Assembly: GCA_012797825.1 (NCBI GenBank)
Contig: JAAZOI010000032.1
Coordinates: 1-5,215 of the forward strand
Source: Eubacteriaceae bacterium
GTDB lineage: Bacteria > Bacillota > Clostridia > Eubacteriales > UBA1433
Reading direction: 5' to 3'
Length of the DNA stretch: 5,215 nt
Below, one piece after another: positions 1 through 4,453 of the stretch. Positions within the stretch are counted from its first letter, which is position 1. Each line of letters starts with the position of its first letter. Position numbers and translations under genes: made by a program. The notes beneath the pieces are model-generated. The model was not told the DNA's origin. It did not search any database and worked only from the letters and a program-made list of their open reading frames with translations.

Positions 1-186
1 AATTTCGCAGATTTCCGTTTGTATTCCAGGGAAAGACCATTGTATAGTTCCGTTGGTGGTTAAGAGTGGGTCAAATTCCCTATATTTAAAATTCTTGATA
101 GATAGATAAAAACACTTTGAATATTAAATTGCTTCAGACTTTTATTTGATTGATAAAAACTGCTTATTCCCACGATACCAACTTAT
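1..186. other. Left-edge stretch with no callable gene
   Basis: All three plus-strand frames are open at the edge, with stops at 45-47, 61-63 and 107-109, so the tail of an upstream gene may be present, but nothing favours one frame. A possible long-range RNA pairing exists: AGGGAA (28-33) with TTCCCT (76-81), continued by GACC (35-38) with GGTC (69-72). A (GATA)3 run lies at 97-108. I see no promoter or ribosome-binding site here that serves a gene. Confidence 0.3.
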
Positions 187-254
187 CACATAACAACGTC
201 CCCCGCGTGCCCTATTTTATAAAAACGCAAATAAAAAAAGAGCCAAAGCTCTTT
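187..254 (-). repeat. Dispersed ~66-bp repeat, copy A (contains a terminator)
   Basis: This is the first of three copies in the window (others at 1118-1184 and 2085-2152). On the plus strand it begins CACATAACAACGTC, continues with a GC-rich core (CCCCGCGTGCCC), then an A-rich spacer, and ends in a GAGC/GCTC hairpin. Copies A and C differ at only about three positions, while B is more diverged. The GC-rich core lies beyond the terminator in the direction of transcription, so it is not needed for termination, yet it is the best conserved part. Confidence 0.85.
233..254 (-). terminator. Rho-independent terminator of the first lipoprotein gene
   Basis: Read on the minus strand, AAAGAGC (248-254) and GCTCTTT (237-243) form a 7-bp stem around a TTTG loop, followed by more T (233-236). 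It starts about 20 nt past the stop codon of the lipoprotein gene that ends at 274. The A-tract on the other side of the stem could give weak termination in the opposite direction as well. Confidence 0.85.
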
Positions 255-273
255 ATATCATTATAATATAATT

Positions 274-1041
274 TCATTCTTCATTTCCATAGACAATAGA
301 ATCAAACTGTTCTTTTAAGGTCATATCATCAGGTGAAGTCTTAACTTCTCCGAAAGTTACTATGTAATATGAAGTGTCATTTCCAAATGAAACTGTAATA
401 TTTCCGAATGGGGCACCCTCTTTATTTATCATACCAATAATTTCAAAATATGAAATATCTTCATCAAATATTTTTAATCTGTTTATTTGTCTTTCATTGT
501 ATGTAATGGTTATCTGATAATATAAATCACCTTTAACAGGACGGAAAGTGAAATAGCTCACATTTATTACTTTTACATTTTTTATAATTTCTTTTATATT
601 TAAACGAATGATATCAGGAATATTGTCATAATCAAAATCTTCCCATTGTGCAGATTTGCTAATTGGCTTTTGCGATTTTCCATCGTAAATAAAAAGTTTT
701 TTACCGTCAAAATATTGAGCGCTTGTATATACGTATGAAGGCTCATTACCTGAGTCATTTTCAGTATCCTGACAGATATCTTTTTCATGCAGAAATTCTT
801 TGCCTGTCTTTGATTTTATTACTCCAATATATTCTATGTGTGGGTCTAATCGATAAAAGTCTAATACATACTCATCAGGAAGCGTGTTATTTGTTAAATA
901 CTCTTTTACTGCCGATACCATCGGTTTTGTTTGTCTGTTGTATATTTGTTCATAAATAGACGAAAAAATATAAGCGGGCATACAAGCTGTTAATGAAAAT
1001 AATAATAAAATTATAATTAATAATACAGCAGCTTTTTTCAA
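274..1041 (-). CDS. Putative lipoprotein of unknown function, paralog 1
   Basis: 255 residues. Residues 1-19 are a lipoprotein signal peptide (MKK, then a hydrophobic core) ending in the lipobox LTAC. Cys20 would be lipidated, anchoring the protein on the outer face of the membrane. The start is TTG at 1039-1041: a GGAG lies 7 nt upstream (1049-1052), an in-frame stop lies just before, and the next Met (21) would lose the signal peptide. The mature part is charged and rich in beta-like stretches. Segments shared with the neighbour at 1194-2009 are YFDGKK (110-115), WEDFDYDNIPDIIR (133-146), YQITITY (175-181), LKIF (189-192) and a C-terminal TLKEQFD (241-247). I recognise no named domain and no catalytic motif. 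It forms a single-gene unit with its own promoter (near 1074-1102) and terminator. Being a lipoprotein is well supported; its role is unknown. Confidence 0.85.
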   Translation of the reverse strand: MKKAAVLLIIILLLFSLTACMPAYIFSSIYEQIYNRQTKPMVSAVKEYLTNNTLPDEYVLDFYRLDPHIEYIGVIKSKTGKEFLHEKDICQDTENDSGNEPSYVYTSAQYFDGKKLFIYDGKSQKPISKSAQWEDFDYDNIPDIIRLNIKEIIKNVKVINVSYFTFRPVKGDLYYQITITYNERQINRLKIFDEDISYFEIIGMINKEGAPFGNITVSFGNDTSYYIVTFGEVKTSPDDMTLKEQFDSIVYGNEE

Positions 1042-1073
1042 CTCAACACTCCGGAAATACTATATCACAAATA

Positions 1074-1102
1074 ATAATATCACGTTAAATAATTGTATGC
1101 AA
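1074..1102 (-). promoter_or_regulatory. Predicted promoter of lipoprotein paralog 1
   Basis: On the minus strand TTGCAT (1097-1102) is followed after 17 nt by TATTAT (1074-1079). The -10 box is preceded by TGA, giving an extended -10. The -35 is poor, so the extended -10 probably matters most. The predicted transcript starts near 1067, about 26 nt upstream of the TTG start. The same arrangement recurs upstream of paralog 2. Confidence 0.5.
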
Positions 1103-1117
1103 GCATAATTGAAATTA

Positions 1118-1184
1118 ACATAACAACGTCCCCCGCGTGCCCTTCTCATTAAAAAGCAATAAAAAAAAGAGCCGAAGCTCTTTT
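1118..1184 (-). repeat. Dispersed ~66-bp repeat, copy B (contains a terminator)
   Basis: Second copy of the repeat seen at 187-254 and 2085-2152. ACATAACAACGTC and the GC-rich core up to GCGTGCCC are intact. The A-rich spacer has diverged (TTCTCATTAAAAAGCAAT), and the hairpin loop is CGAA instead of CAAA. It sits between the two lipoprotein genes, directly after the promoter region of paralog 1. Confidence 0.85.
1161..1184 (-). terminator. Rho-independent terminator of lipoprotein paralog 2
   Basis: On the minus strand AAAAGAGC and GCTCTTTT form an 8-bp stem (1165-1172 with 1177-1184) closed by the stable TTCG tetraloop, followed by more T. It begins about 10 nt past the stop codon of the gene ending at 1194. 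Confidence 0.88.
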
Positions 1185-1193
1185 ATTATATTT

Positions 1194-2009
1194 TTATTCT
1201 TCATATTCATCATAATCATCATAATCATTCTCATATTTAAGACAGTCAAATTGTTCCTTTAATGTTATTTCATCAGGCGATTTTTCAATCTTTCCAAAAA
1301 TAACAGTGTAATTGTTTGTGTCAACTGCGAATGTAACTATAATATTTCCTATTTCAGTTACATCTTTATTTGTCATAATATAAATTTCAAAATATGTAAC
1401 TTCTCCGTCAAATATTTTTAGCTTGTTTATTTGCTTTTCGTCATATGTAATTGTTATCTGATAATTTAAATCATCAGATTCGGGATCATCAATAAAGTGG
1501 CTTATATCTTTTACTTTTACTTTTGCTATAATTTCTTTTATGTTAGAGCGAATAATATCAGGAATTTTATCATAATCATAATCTTCCCATTCAGCGTTTT
1601 CAGATGTGATTTTTTTAGTTAATCCGTCATAATAATATATTTTCTTACCGTCAAAATACTTCGCGTTAGTATATAAATCACCCGGCTTATAATCAGTAGT
1701 ATCCTCATCAACCAAAGATTTTTCTTCCGTATACAAAAACTCTTGGCTTGTTTTTGTCTTTATTACGTCAAGAGACTCTATAGTCAAATTGTCTTCATTT
1801 TGGGGGTCTTCTTTTAAGTTAAAAATCGTTAATTCGTATTCATCGGAAAGCGTATTGTTTGTTAAATATTCATTTACAGTCGATACAATCGGTTTATTGT
1901 GTCTATCGCTCATTAAATCCCAACAAAACGAGAAAACATATCCGCCCATACAAGCGGTAAAGGAAAATAACATTAACAGAATAATTATAAAAACGGCAAC
2001 TTTTTTCAA
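1194..2009 (-). CDS. Putative lipoprotein of unknown function, paralog 2
   Basis: 271 residues. The signal peptide (residues 1-19) ends in a lipobox FTAC, with lipidated Cys20. The start is TTG (2007-2009), fixed by AGAGGGG 7 nt upstream (2017-2023) and by the signal peptide. It is clearly homologous to the protein at 274-1041 over its whole length. Shared parts include EYLTNNTL (47-54), YFDGKK (118-123), WEDYDYDKIPDIIR (141-154), YQITITY (183-189), INKLKIF (194-200) and TLKEQFD (249-255). It is 16 residues longer, through a Glu/Asp-rich insertion after about residue 64 and an acidic tail (NDYDDYDEYEE) encoded partly by a 9-bp in-frame repeat. I cannot name the family or see an active site. 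Its own promoter and terminator make it monocistronic. A role at the cell surface is inferred only from the lipobox. Confidence 0.85.
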   Translation of the reverse strand: MKKVAVFIIILLMLFSFTACMGGYVFSFCWDLMSDRHNKPIVSTVNEYLTNNTLSDEYELTIFNLKEDPQNEDNLTIESLDVIKTKTSQEFLYTEEKSLVDEDTTDYKPGDLYTNAKYFDGKKIYYYDGLTKKITSENAEWEDYDYDKIPDIIRSNIKEIIAKVKVKDISHFIDDPESDDLNYQITITYDEKQINKLKIFDGEVTYFEIYIMTNKDVTEIGNIIVTFAVDTNNYTVIFGKIEKSPDEITLKEQFDCLKYENDYDDYDEYEE

Positions 2010-2039
2010 ACTAACACCCCTCTTTATATATTACAAATA

Positions 2040-2068
2040 ATAATATCACATTAAATAATTGTATGCAA
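2040..2068 (-). promoter_or_regulatory. Predicted promoter of lipoprotein paralog 2
   Basis: On the minus strand TTGCAT (2063-2068) and TATTAT (2040-2045) are 17 nt apart, with TGA in front of the -10 box (extended -10). The sequence is nearly the same as upstream of paralog 1 from about 2031 to 2083, so the promoter was copied together with the gene. The transcript is predicted to start near 2033. Confidence 0.5.
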
Positions 2069-2084
2069 GTAAAATTGAAATTAC

Positions 2085-2152
2085 CACATAACAACGTCCT
2101 CCGCGTGCCCTATTTATAAAAACGCAAATAAAAAAAGAGCCAAAGGCTCTTT
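2085..2152 (-). repeat. Dispersed ~66-bp repeat, copy C (contains a terminator)
   Basis: Third copy. It is nearly identical to copy A (187-254): one C-to-T change in the GC-rich core, one T fewer in the spacer and one extra G in the hairpin. Unlike A and B it follows an unrelated gene (the membrane protein ending at 2233), so the repeat is not simply part of the lipoprotein gene. Confidence 0.85.
2131..2152 (-). terminator. Rho-independent terminator of the membrane-protein gene
   Basis: On the minus strand AAAGAGCC and GGCTCTTT form an 8-bp stem (2145-2152 with 2134-2141) with a 3-nt loop, followed by more T (2131-2133). It lies 80 nt past the annotated stop at 2233, but only 27 nt past the stop at 2180 that would apply if the A-run frameshift is real. 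Confidence 0.85.
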
Positions 2153-2232
2153 GGTGGTTAAGGTTAATCTTAATCAAAATTATATTGTTTTATCATTTAT
2201 TACCATTTTGGAGTTCTTTTTTTCAATATCTT

Positions 2233-2973
2233 TTAATATCTCTGCATTTTTTTTTTATTTTCTCCTATCATATAATTAAATTCATACGTGCTTTCCTGAT
2301 AATAAAATGTATTATATATTGGTGTGTAATCTATAATAATCTCATCTTCCATAATAGGTATCATATTTTTTAAAACAATTCCTATTATTAATTTATAATT
2401 ATTATTATTTAGATCTTTGTAATTACATAATAAGAAACATATATCTTCTTTAAACATATTTACTTCTTGATTATTATATATTATGACAAAATTAAATTTA
2501 CAAACGCCATCTTTCTCAATTTCTTCAGTTGAAAAACTAAACTGCGAATAGTTTTTATCAATGCTCATACTTCTTTCACATTTTTTTGAATTATGTAAAG
2601 TATAAAAAGTAATATCATGTGCTAATCCATTACCAATATTCTTTAAGATAATATCACCAAAAACTTTATGGATATTTTTTTCAGGCAAAATAGAACATTT
2701 ATTATAATCAAATTTTGATGATATGCAAACAAAATTATACAATCTTTCGTCGTATTTTTTAGATTTAAAATCAATAAATTTCAACCTCGGTCTATATGTT
2801 TCTTTATTTTGATTAGCAATTTGCTTATTTGTATTTCTATTAATAAAAATTATTGGTAAAGTAATTGCCAATGCAGGAATTATAATATAGGCAAAATAAT
2901 CAAAGAGTTTATGCCGAGTTAGTTTTTCTAGAATACTCACAATATCATTTATTGAATTTAAAATACTATCCAT
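2233..2973 (-). CDS. Single-pass membrane protein of unknown function, possibly 3' frameshifted
   Basis: 246 residues, starting at ATG (2971-2973). The Shine-Dalgarno sequence is weak (GGTAG about 9 nt upstream). There is no signal peptide. A short N-terminal stretch (1-24) is followed by one hydrophobic helix (about 25-45) and then a hydrophilic, beta-rich domain. The domain opens with YRPRL (60-64) and has NIGNGLAHDI (112-121), a pattern typical of unannotated membrane-anchored beta-sandwich proteins; that link is from memory, not a search. Positive charges after the helix (R46, K50, K57) suggest the domain faces the cytoplasm. The gene is very rich in Asn, Ile and Lys codons. Near the 3' end a run of ten A (plus-strand T at 2247-2256) precedes the last residues, MQRY. 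One extra A would instead continue with NAEILKDIEKK and stop at 2180 (264 residues). It is transcribed divergently from the lipoprotein gene at 3077. Confidence 0.75.
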   Translation of the reverse strand: MDSILNSINDIVSILEKLTRHKLFDYFAYIIIPALAITLPIIFINRNTNKQIANQNKETYRPRLKFIDFKSKKYDERLYNFVCISSKFDYNKCSILPEKNIHKVFGDIILKNIGNGLAHDITFYTLHNSKKCERSMSIDKNYSQFSFSTEEIEKDGVCKFNFVIIYNNQEVNMFKEDICFLLCNYKDLNNNNYKLIIGIVLKNMIPIMEDEIIIDYTPIYNTFYYQESTYEFNYMIGENKKKMQRY

Positions 2974-3006
2974 TAATCGCTACCATATTTATTAATATTT
3001 TTTAAT

Positions 3007-3015
3007 ATTATATCA
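3007..3015 (-). promoter_or_regulatory. Extended -10 element for the membrane-protein gene
   Basis: On the minus strand the sequence reads TGATATAAT: a perfect -10 box with the extended TGn motif. No good -35 lies 17 nt upstream, as is common for extended -10 promoters. The predicted transcript starts near 3000, with a leader of about 27 nt. It faces away from a matching element at 3046-3054. Confidence 0.5.
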
Positions 3016-3045
3016 CAAAAAGAAATTTTATATAATAAATATAAA

Positions 3046-3054
3046 TGATATAAT
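3046..3054 (+). promoter_or_regulatory. Extended -10 element for the OB-fold-like lipoprotein gene
   Basis: TGATATAAT, with TATAAT at 3049-3054 and TG at 3046-3047. A second TATAAT lies at 3031-3036. The predicted transcript starts near 3061, leaving a leader of about 16 nt that contains little more than the Shine-Dalgarno sequence. Together with 3007-3015 it forms a 9-bp inverted repeat with a 30-bp spacer. Confidence 0.5.
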
Positions 3055-3076
3055 AAAATAAAATGGAGGCGATTAA

Positions 3077-3508
3077 ATGAGAAATAAGAAGTTGACGATT
3101 ATCTTTTTAATTTTCTTATGTTTAATCTTTGCATCATGTACATCAAAAGAAGAAAAGGCTAAATTAGAATTTGAAAATAGCTACAAAGCAGAAGCGGTTA
3201 GAGCTGATTTCGTTGAAATAGCATCGAATAATTGGGATGGTAAAAAAGTATTTGCTATTGGCGAAGTTAATAATTTGGATTTTTCAAGTACTGCATGGAC
3301 AGAGTTTTTATTTTCCGTTAAAGAAGGCGAAAATGCTTATGGTATATATATGGTACGAGTTCTTAATGATGTTTGGGTAAAGCAAAAAACATTAGATTCT
3401 TTATATAATGGATGCATAATAAAAGTATATGGATCTGTTGAAGAGGATTATTTAGAGCTTTACGGGTTGCCTACCTTAAGTGTTGTTATAATAGAATTTG
3501 TTAATTGA
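3077..3508 (+). CDS. Small lipoprotein with an OB-fold-like pattern
   Basis: 143 residues. Start ATG with a strong GGAGG (3065-3069) 7 nt upstream. The signal peptide (1-20) has RNKK followed by a hydrophobic core and a lipobox FASC, with lipidated Cys21, so the protein is expected on the outer face of the membrane. After a short charged linker, possibly helical (23-50), the pattern NNWDGKKVFAIGEV (51-64), then LFSV (78-81), GIYMVRVL (89-96), L-x-N-G-x-x-I-K-V-Y-G-S-V (109-121) and a final strand LSVVIIEFV (134-142) reads like a five-strand OB-fold. It recalls the lipoproteins called tRNA_anti-like (an OB-fold family), but I cannot confirm this without a profile search. No enzymatic motif is visible. 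It is a single gene, divergent from the membrane-protein gene at 2233-2973; shared control of the two is possible but unproven. Confidence 0.82.
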   Translation: MRNKKLTIIFLIFLCLIFASCTSKEEKAKLEFENSYKAEAVRADFVEIASNNWDGKKVFAIGEVNNLDFSSTAWTEFLFSVKEGENAYGIYMVRVLNDVWVKQKTLDSLYNGCIIKVYGSVEEDYLELYGLPTLSVVIIEFVN

Positions 3509-3523
3509 AATTTAACATTATTT

Positions 3524-3541
3524 TAAAACAATACTGTTTTA
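3524..3541 (+). terminator. Weak hairpin after the OB-fold-like lipoprotein gene
   Basis: TAAAACA (3524-3530) pairs with TGTTTTA (3535-3541) around an ATAC loop, 15 nt past the stop codon. The stem is AT-rich and no T-run follows, so this is at best a weak terminator. Confidence 0.3.
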
Positions 3542-3604
3542 TATTGAATGAAATTGCAAAAGAACAACGTAAAATTAAGACAAAGCAAACATTTAGAATA
3601 GTAT

Positions 3605-3671
3605 AGATATAGTTATCTGTACCGAAAGGACAGGGGTTCACTTTATAAGTTTGTATATTTGCATCCCCCCC
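3605..3671 (+). ncRNA. Possible structured RNA with a GAAA-capped hairpin
   Basis: CTGT-A-CC (3617-3623) pairs with GG-ACAG (3628-3633) around a GAAA tetraloop, leaving one bulged A. A run of G follows (to 3636), and a run of seven C lies at 3665-3671, which could pair with it. An alternative hairpin, AGATA/TATCT (3605-3609 with 3614-3618), overlaps the first. The stretch has no convincing reading frame and lies directly upstream of the next promoter. I do not recognise a known riboswitch class. It could equally be chance structure. Confidence 0.2.
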
Positions 3672-3672
3672 A

Positions 3673-3700
3673 TTGACAATAAAATATTTATATTTATATT
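3673..3700 (+). promoter_or_regulatory. Predicted promoter of the 52-residue gene
   Basis: A perfect -35 TTGACA (3673-3678) is followed after 16 nt by TATATT (3695-3700). Another TATAAT lies at 3716-3721 without a matching -35. If the first pair is used, the leader is about 60 nt long before the ATG at 3767. Confidence 0.5.
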
Positions 3701-3766
3701 TTTAAAAATATCATTTATAATAAGTTTATAGAATACAATTAAATATTACGTTTCGGGAGGTTTGTT

Positions 3767-3925
3767 ATGTCTGTTGTCGATAAGAGATTACTGAGTAAAC
3801 CCAAGAAAGTACAGCTCCAACTAAAGGATAACAAGGAGCATTTAAAATTTCTGCCGGAGCAAGAAAAGTTTGATCTTCTTCCGCCTTATAAGGAAGAGTT
3901 TAATGAGGACGATATCGAAATGTAA
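3767..3925 (+). CDS. Small charged protein of unknown function (52 residues)
   Basis: A complete small gene: ATG at 3767 with a very strong GGGAGG (3755-3760) 6 nt upstream, stop TAA at 3923-3925, then a terminator starting at the stop codon itself. The protein has no signal peptide and no membrane helix. The N-terminal half is basic (MSVVDKRLLSKPKKVQLQLK), the C-terminal third acidic (EEFNEDDIEM), with FLPEQEKFDLLPPY between. Such a split charge could suit binding to a nucleic acid or another protein, but that is speculation. Codon use (CTG, CTC, CCG) differs from the very AT-rich genes to the left. The combination of promoter, ribosome-binding site, reading frame and terminator argues for a real, separately transcribed gene. 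I recognise no family. Confidence 0.72.
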   Translation: MSVVDKRLLSKPKKVQLQLKDNKEHLKFLPEQEKFDLLPPYKEEFNEDDIEM

Positions 3926-3947
3926 AAAGAGCGCAAGCTCTTTTTTT
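3924..3947 (+). terminator. Strong Rho-independent terminator after the 52-residue gene
   Basis: AAAAAGAGC (3924-3932) and GCTCTTTTT (3937-3945) form a perfect 9-bp stem with a GCAA tetraloop, ending in a run of seven T (3941-3947). The stem begins inside the TAA stop codon. Confidence 0.92.
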
Positions 3948-4012
3948 ATTGTTATGTTTTAATCATATACGTTAATAATATTTTTATAAATAAACAATAA
4001 CGGAGTCTTATT

Positions 4013-4165
4013 ATGGCGCTTTCAATATTTATTACTTTTCTTTGTATCTCGGGCATTGTTTCGGGAATAAAAAAGAAAAGCATAAAACTTATAATCTTTT
4101 CATCCCTTGGGCAGGCTGTCTTAATCTTCGTTTGGGTTTATTTATACACGCATCCATATTATTAA
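4013..4165 (+). CDS. Small two-helix membrane protein (50 residues)
   Basis: ATG at 4013 with GGAG (4002-4005) 7 nt upstream; stop TAA at 4163-4165. The protein is strongly hydrophobic. Helix 1 covers about residues 2-19 (ALSIFITFLCISGIVSGI), a basic turn follows (KKKSIK, 20-25), and helix 2 covers about 26-46. The tail is short (TYPHYY-like: YTHPYY, 45-50). The basic turn suggests a hairpin with both ends outside and the loop in the cytoplasm. No family is recognised; small proteins of this form include toxins, regulators of membrane complexes and uncharacterised peptides, and nothing here chooses among them. It lies about 65 nt after the terminator of the 52-residue gene, so it is probably transcribed separately, but I see no clear promoter. 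Confidence 0.6.
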   Translation: MALSIFITFLCISGIVSGIKKKSIKLIIFSSLGQAVLIFVWVYLYTHPYY

Positions 4166-4188
4166 ATATGTTCCTTTTTTCCCGCTAT

Positions 4189-4206
4189 AAAGCTCTATTC
4201 AGCTTT
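4189..4206 (+). terminator. Weak hairpin after the two-helix membrane protein gene
   Basis: AAAGCT (4189-4194) pairs with AGCTTT (4201-4206) around CTATTC. No T-run follows. It may be a weak terminator or chance; the rest of 4166-4270 is AT-rich with no visible gene. Confidence 0.25.
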
Positions 4207-4276
4207 GTATTATCATAATATACAAACGAAAATATAAAAATTCTGTAAATATTTACCAAATATATCTTCAATTGTA

Positions 4277-4304
4277 TTGACAATTATGGGAGTATGCCTA
4301 TAAT
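4277..4304 (+). promoter_or_regulatory. Consensus promoter of the riboswitch-controlled gene
   Basis: TTGACA (4277-4282) and TATAAT (4299-4304) are both perfect, spaced 16 nt apart. The predicted start near 4311 puts the transcript 5' end just ahead of the cyclic-di-GMP aptamer, as expected for a riboswitch leader. Confidence 0.8.
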
Positions 4305-4322
4305 AATAAGTGTACTAATTAA

Positions 4323-4412
4323 TTTCAAACGATAATAGCAAAGCAGTCGAAAGACCGTGACGCAAAGCTATAGGGCCTAAAGATTTACATCTACGGCAGC
4401 CAGTTACCGAAA
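4323..4412 (+). promoter_or_regulatory. Cyclic-di-GMP-I (GEMM-I) riboswitch aptamer
   Basis: The conserved blocks of this RNA class appear in order: GATAATAGCAAA (4331-4342), a hairpin GTC-GAAA-GAC (4346-4355) with the tetraloop that docks in the fold, GACGCAAAGC (4359-4368), AGGGCCT (4372-4378), a variable stem AGAT/ATCT (4381-4392), and CGGCAGCCAGTTACCG (4394-4409). By alignment from memory with the Vibrio Vc2 aptamer, the ligand-contacting residues are G4338 (G20), A4365 (A47, stacking between the two guanines) and C4407 (C92). All three have the cyclic-di-GMP-type base. A short P1 stem can form between TTTC (4323-4326) and GAAA (4409-4412). The next gene starts 42 nt further on. Identification is strong; the direction of control is less certain. 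Confidence 0.93.
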
Positions 4413-4425
4413 TGGAATTTTTTTT
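4400..4425 (+). terminator. Possible riboswitch expression platform (weak hairpin plus T8)
   Basis: A run of eight T (4418-4425) follows the aptamer almost directly. Just before it, CCAgTT (4400-4405) can pair with AAaTGG (4410-4415) around ACCG, with one G-A mismatch. This hairpin uses bases needed by the aptamer, including part of the P1 stem, so the two folds exclude each other. If it works as a terminator, ligand binding would favour read-through (an ON switch). The stem is weak, so this is tentative. Confidence 0.4.
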
Positions 4426-4453
4426 ATACTCAGAATAAAAGAGGTTCCGATTT

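Larger units (their letters stand above)
187..2086 (-). repeat. Segmental tandem duplication: repeat + lipoprotein gene + promoter region, two units
   Basis: Unit 1 (about 187-1118) and unit 2 (about 1119-2086) each hold, on the minus strand, a promoter with a TTG-started lipoprotein gene followed by the repeat and terminator. The non-coding 5' regions (1064-1118 against 2031-2086) are closer to each other than the coding regions are. The period is about 930-970 bp. The end-to-end arrangement suggests an old duplication between repeat copies, followed by divergence. Confidence 0.7.

Noticed and set aside
723..959. Plus-strand reading frame inside lipoprotein paralog 1, and similar ones at 600-788, 1789-2040 and 2185-2373
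   Set aside because: They overlap well-supported genes in other frames or run through terminator and promoter regions, and lack ribosome-binding sites.
187..2152. Integron-like cassette array (gene plus ~66-bp recombination site, all in one orientation, starting TAACAACG)
   Set aside because: attC sites are imperfect palindromes with matching TAAC and GTTA ends. The repeat has no G-rich partner for its C-rich core, no partner end in reach, and its only hairpin is an ordinary terminator. No integrase is seen.
187..2152. CRISPR array, because of a repeat in three copies
   Set aside because: The spacing is about 930-970 bp with genes between the copies, far from CRISPR spacing, and no cas gene is present.
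53..2162. 12-bp direct repeat TTGGTGGTTAAG at 53-64 and 2151-2162 bracketing the duplicated region, as a target-site duplication
   Set aside because: One 12-base match is about what chance gives within 5 kb of DNA, the right copy overlaps the terminator stem, and no terminal inverted repeats or transposase accompany it.
4337..4339. A in the ligand-specificity position of the aptamer, which would suggest cyclic AMP-GMP sensing
   Set aside because: Careful alignment by spacing to the stacking A (4365) and the pairing C (4407) places G4338, not A4337, at position 20. The aptamer therefore looks like the ordinary cyclic-di-GMP type.
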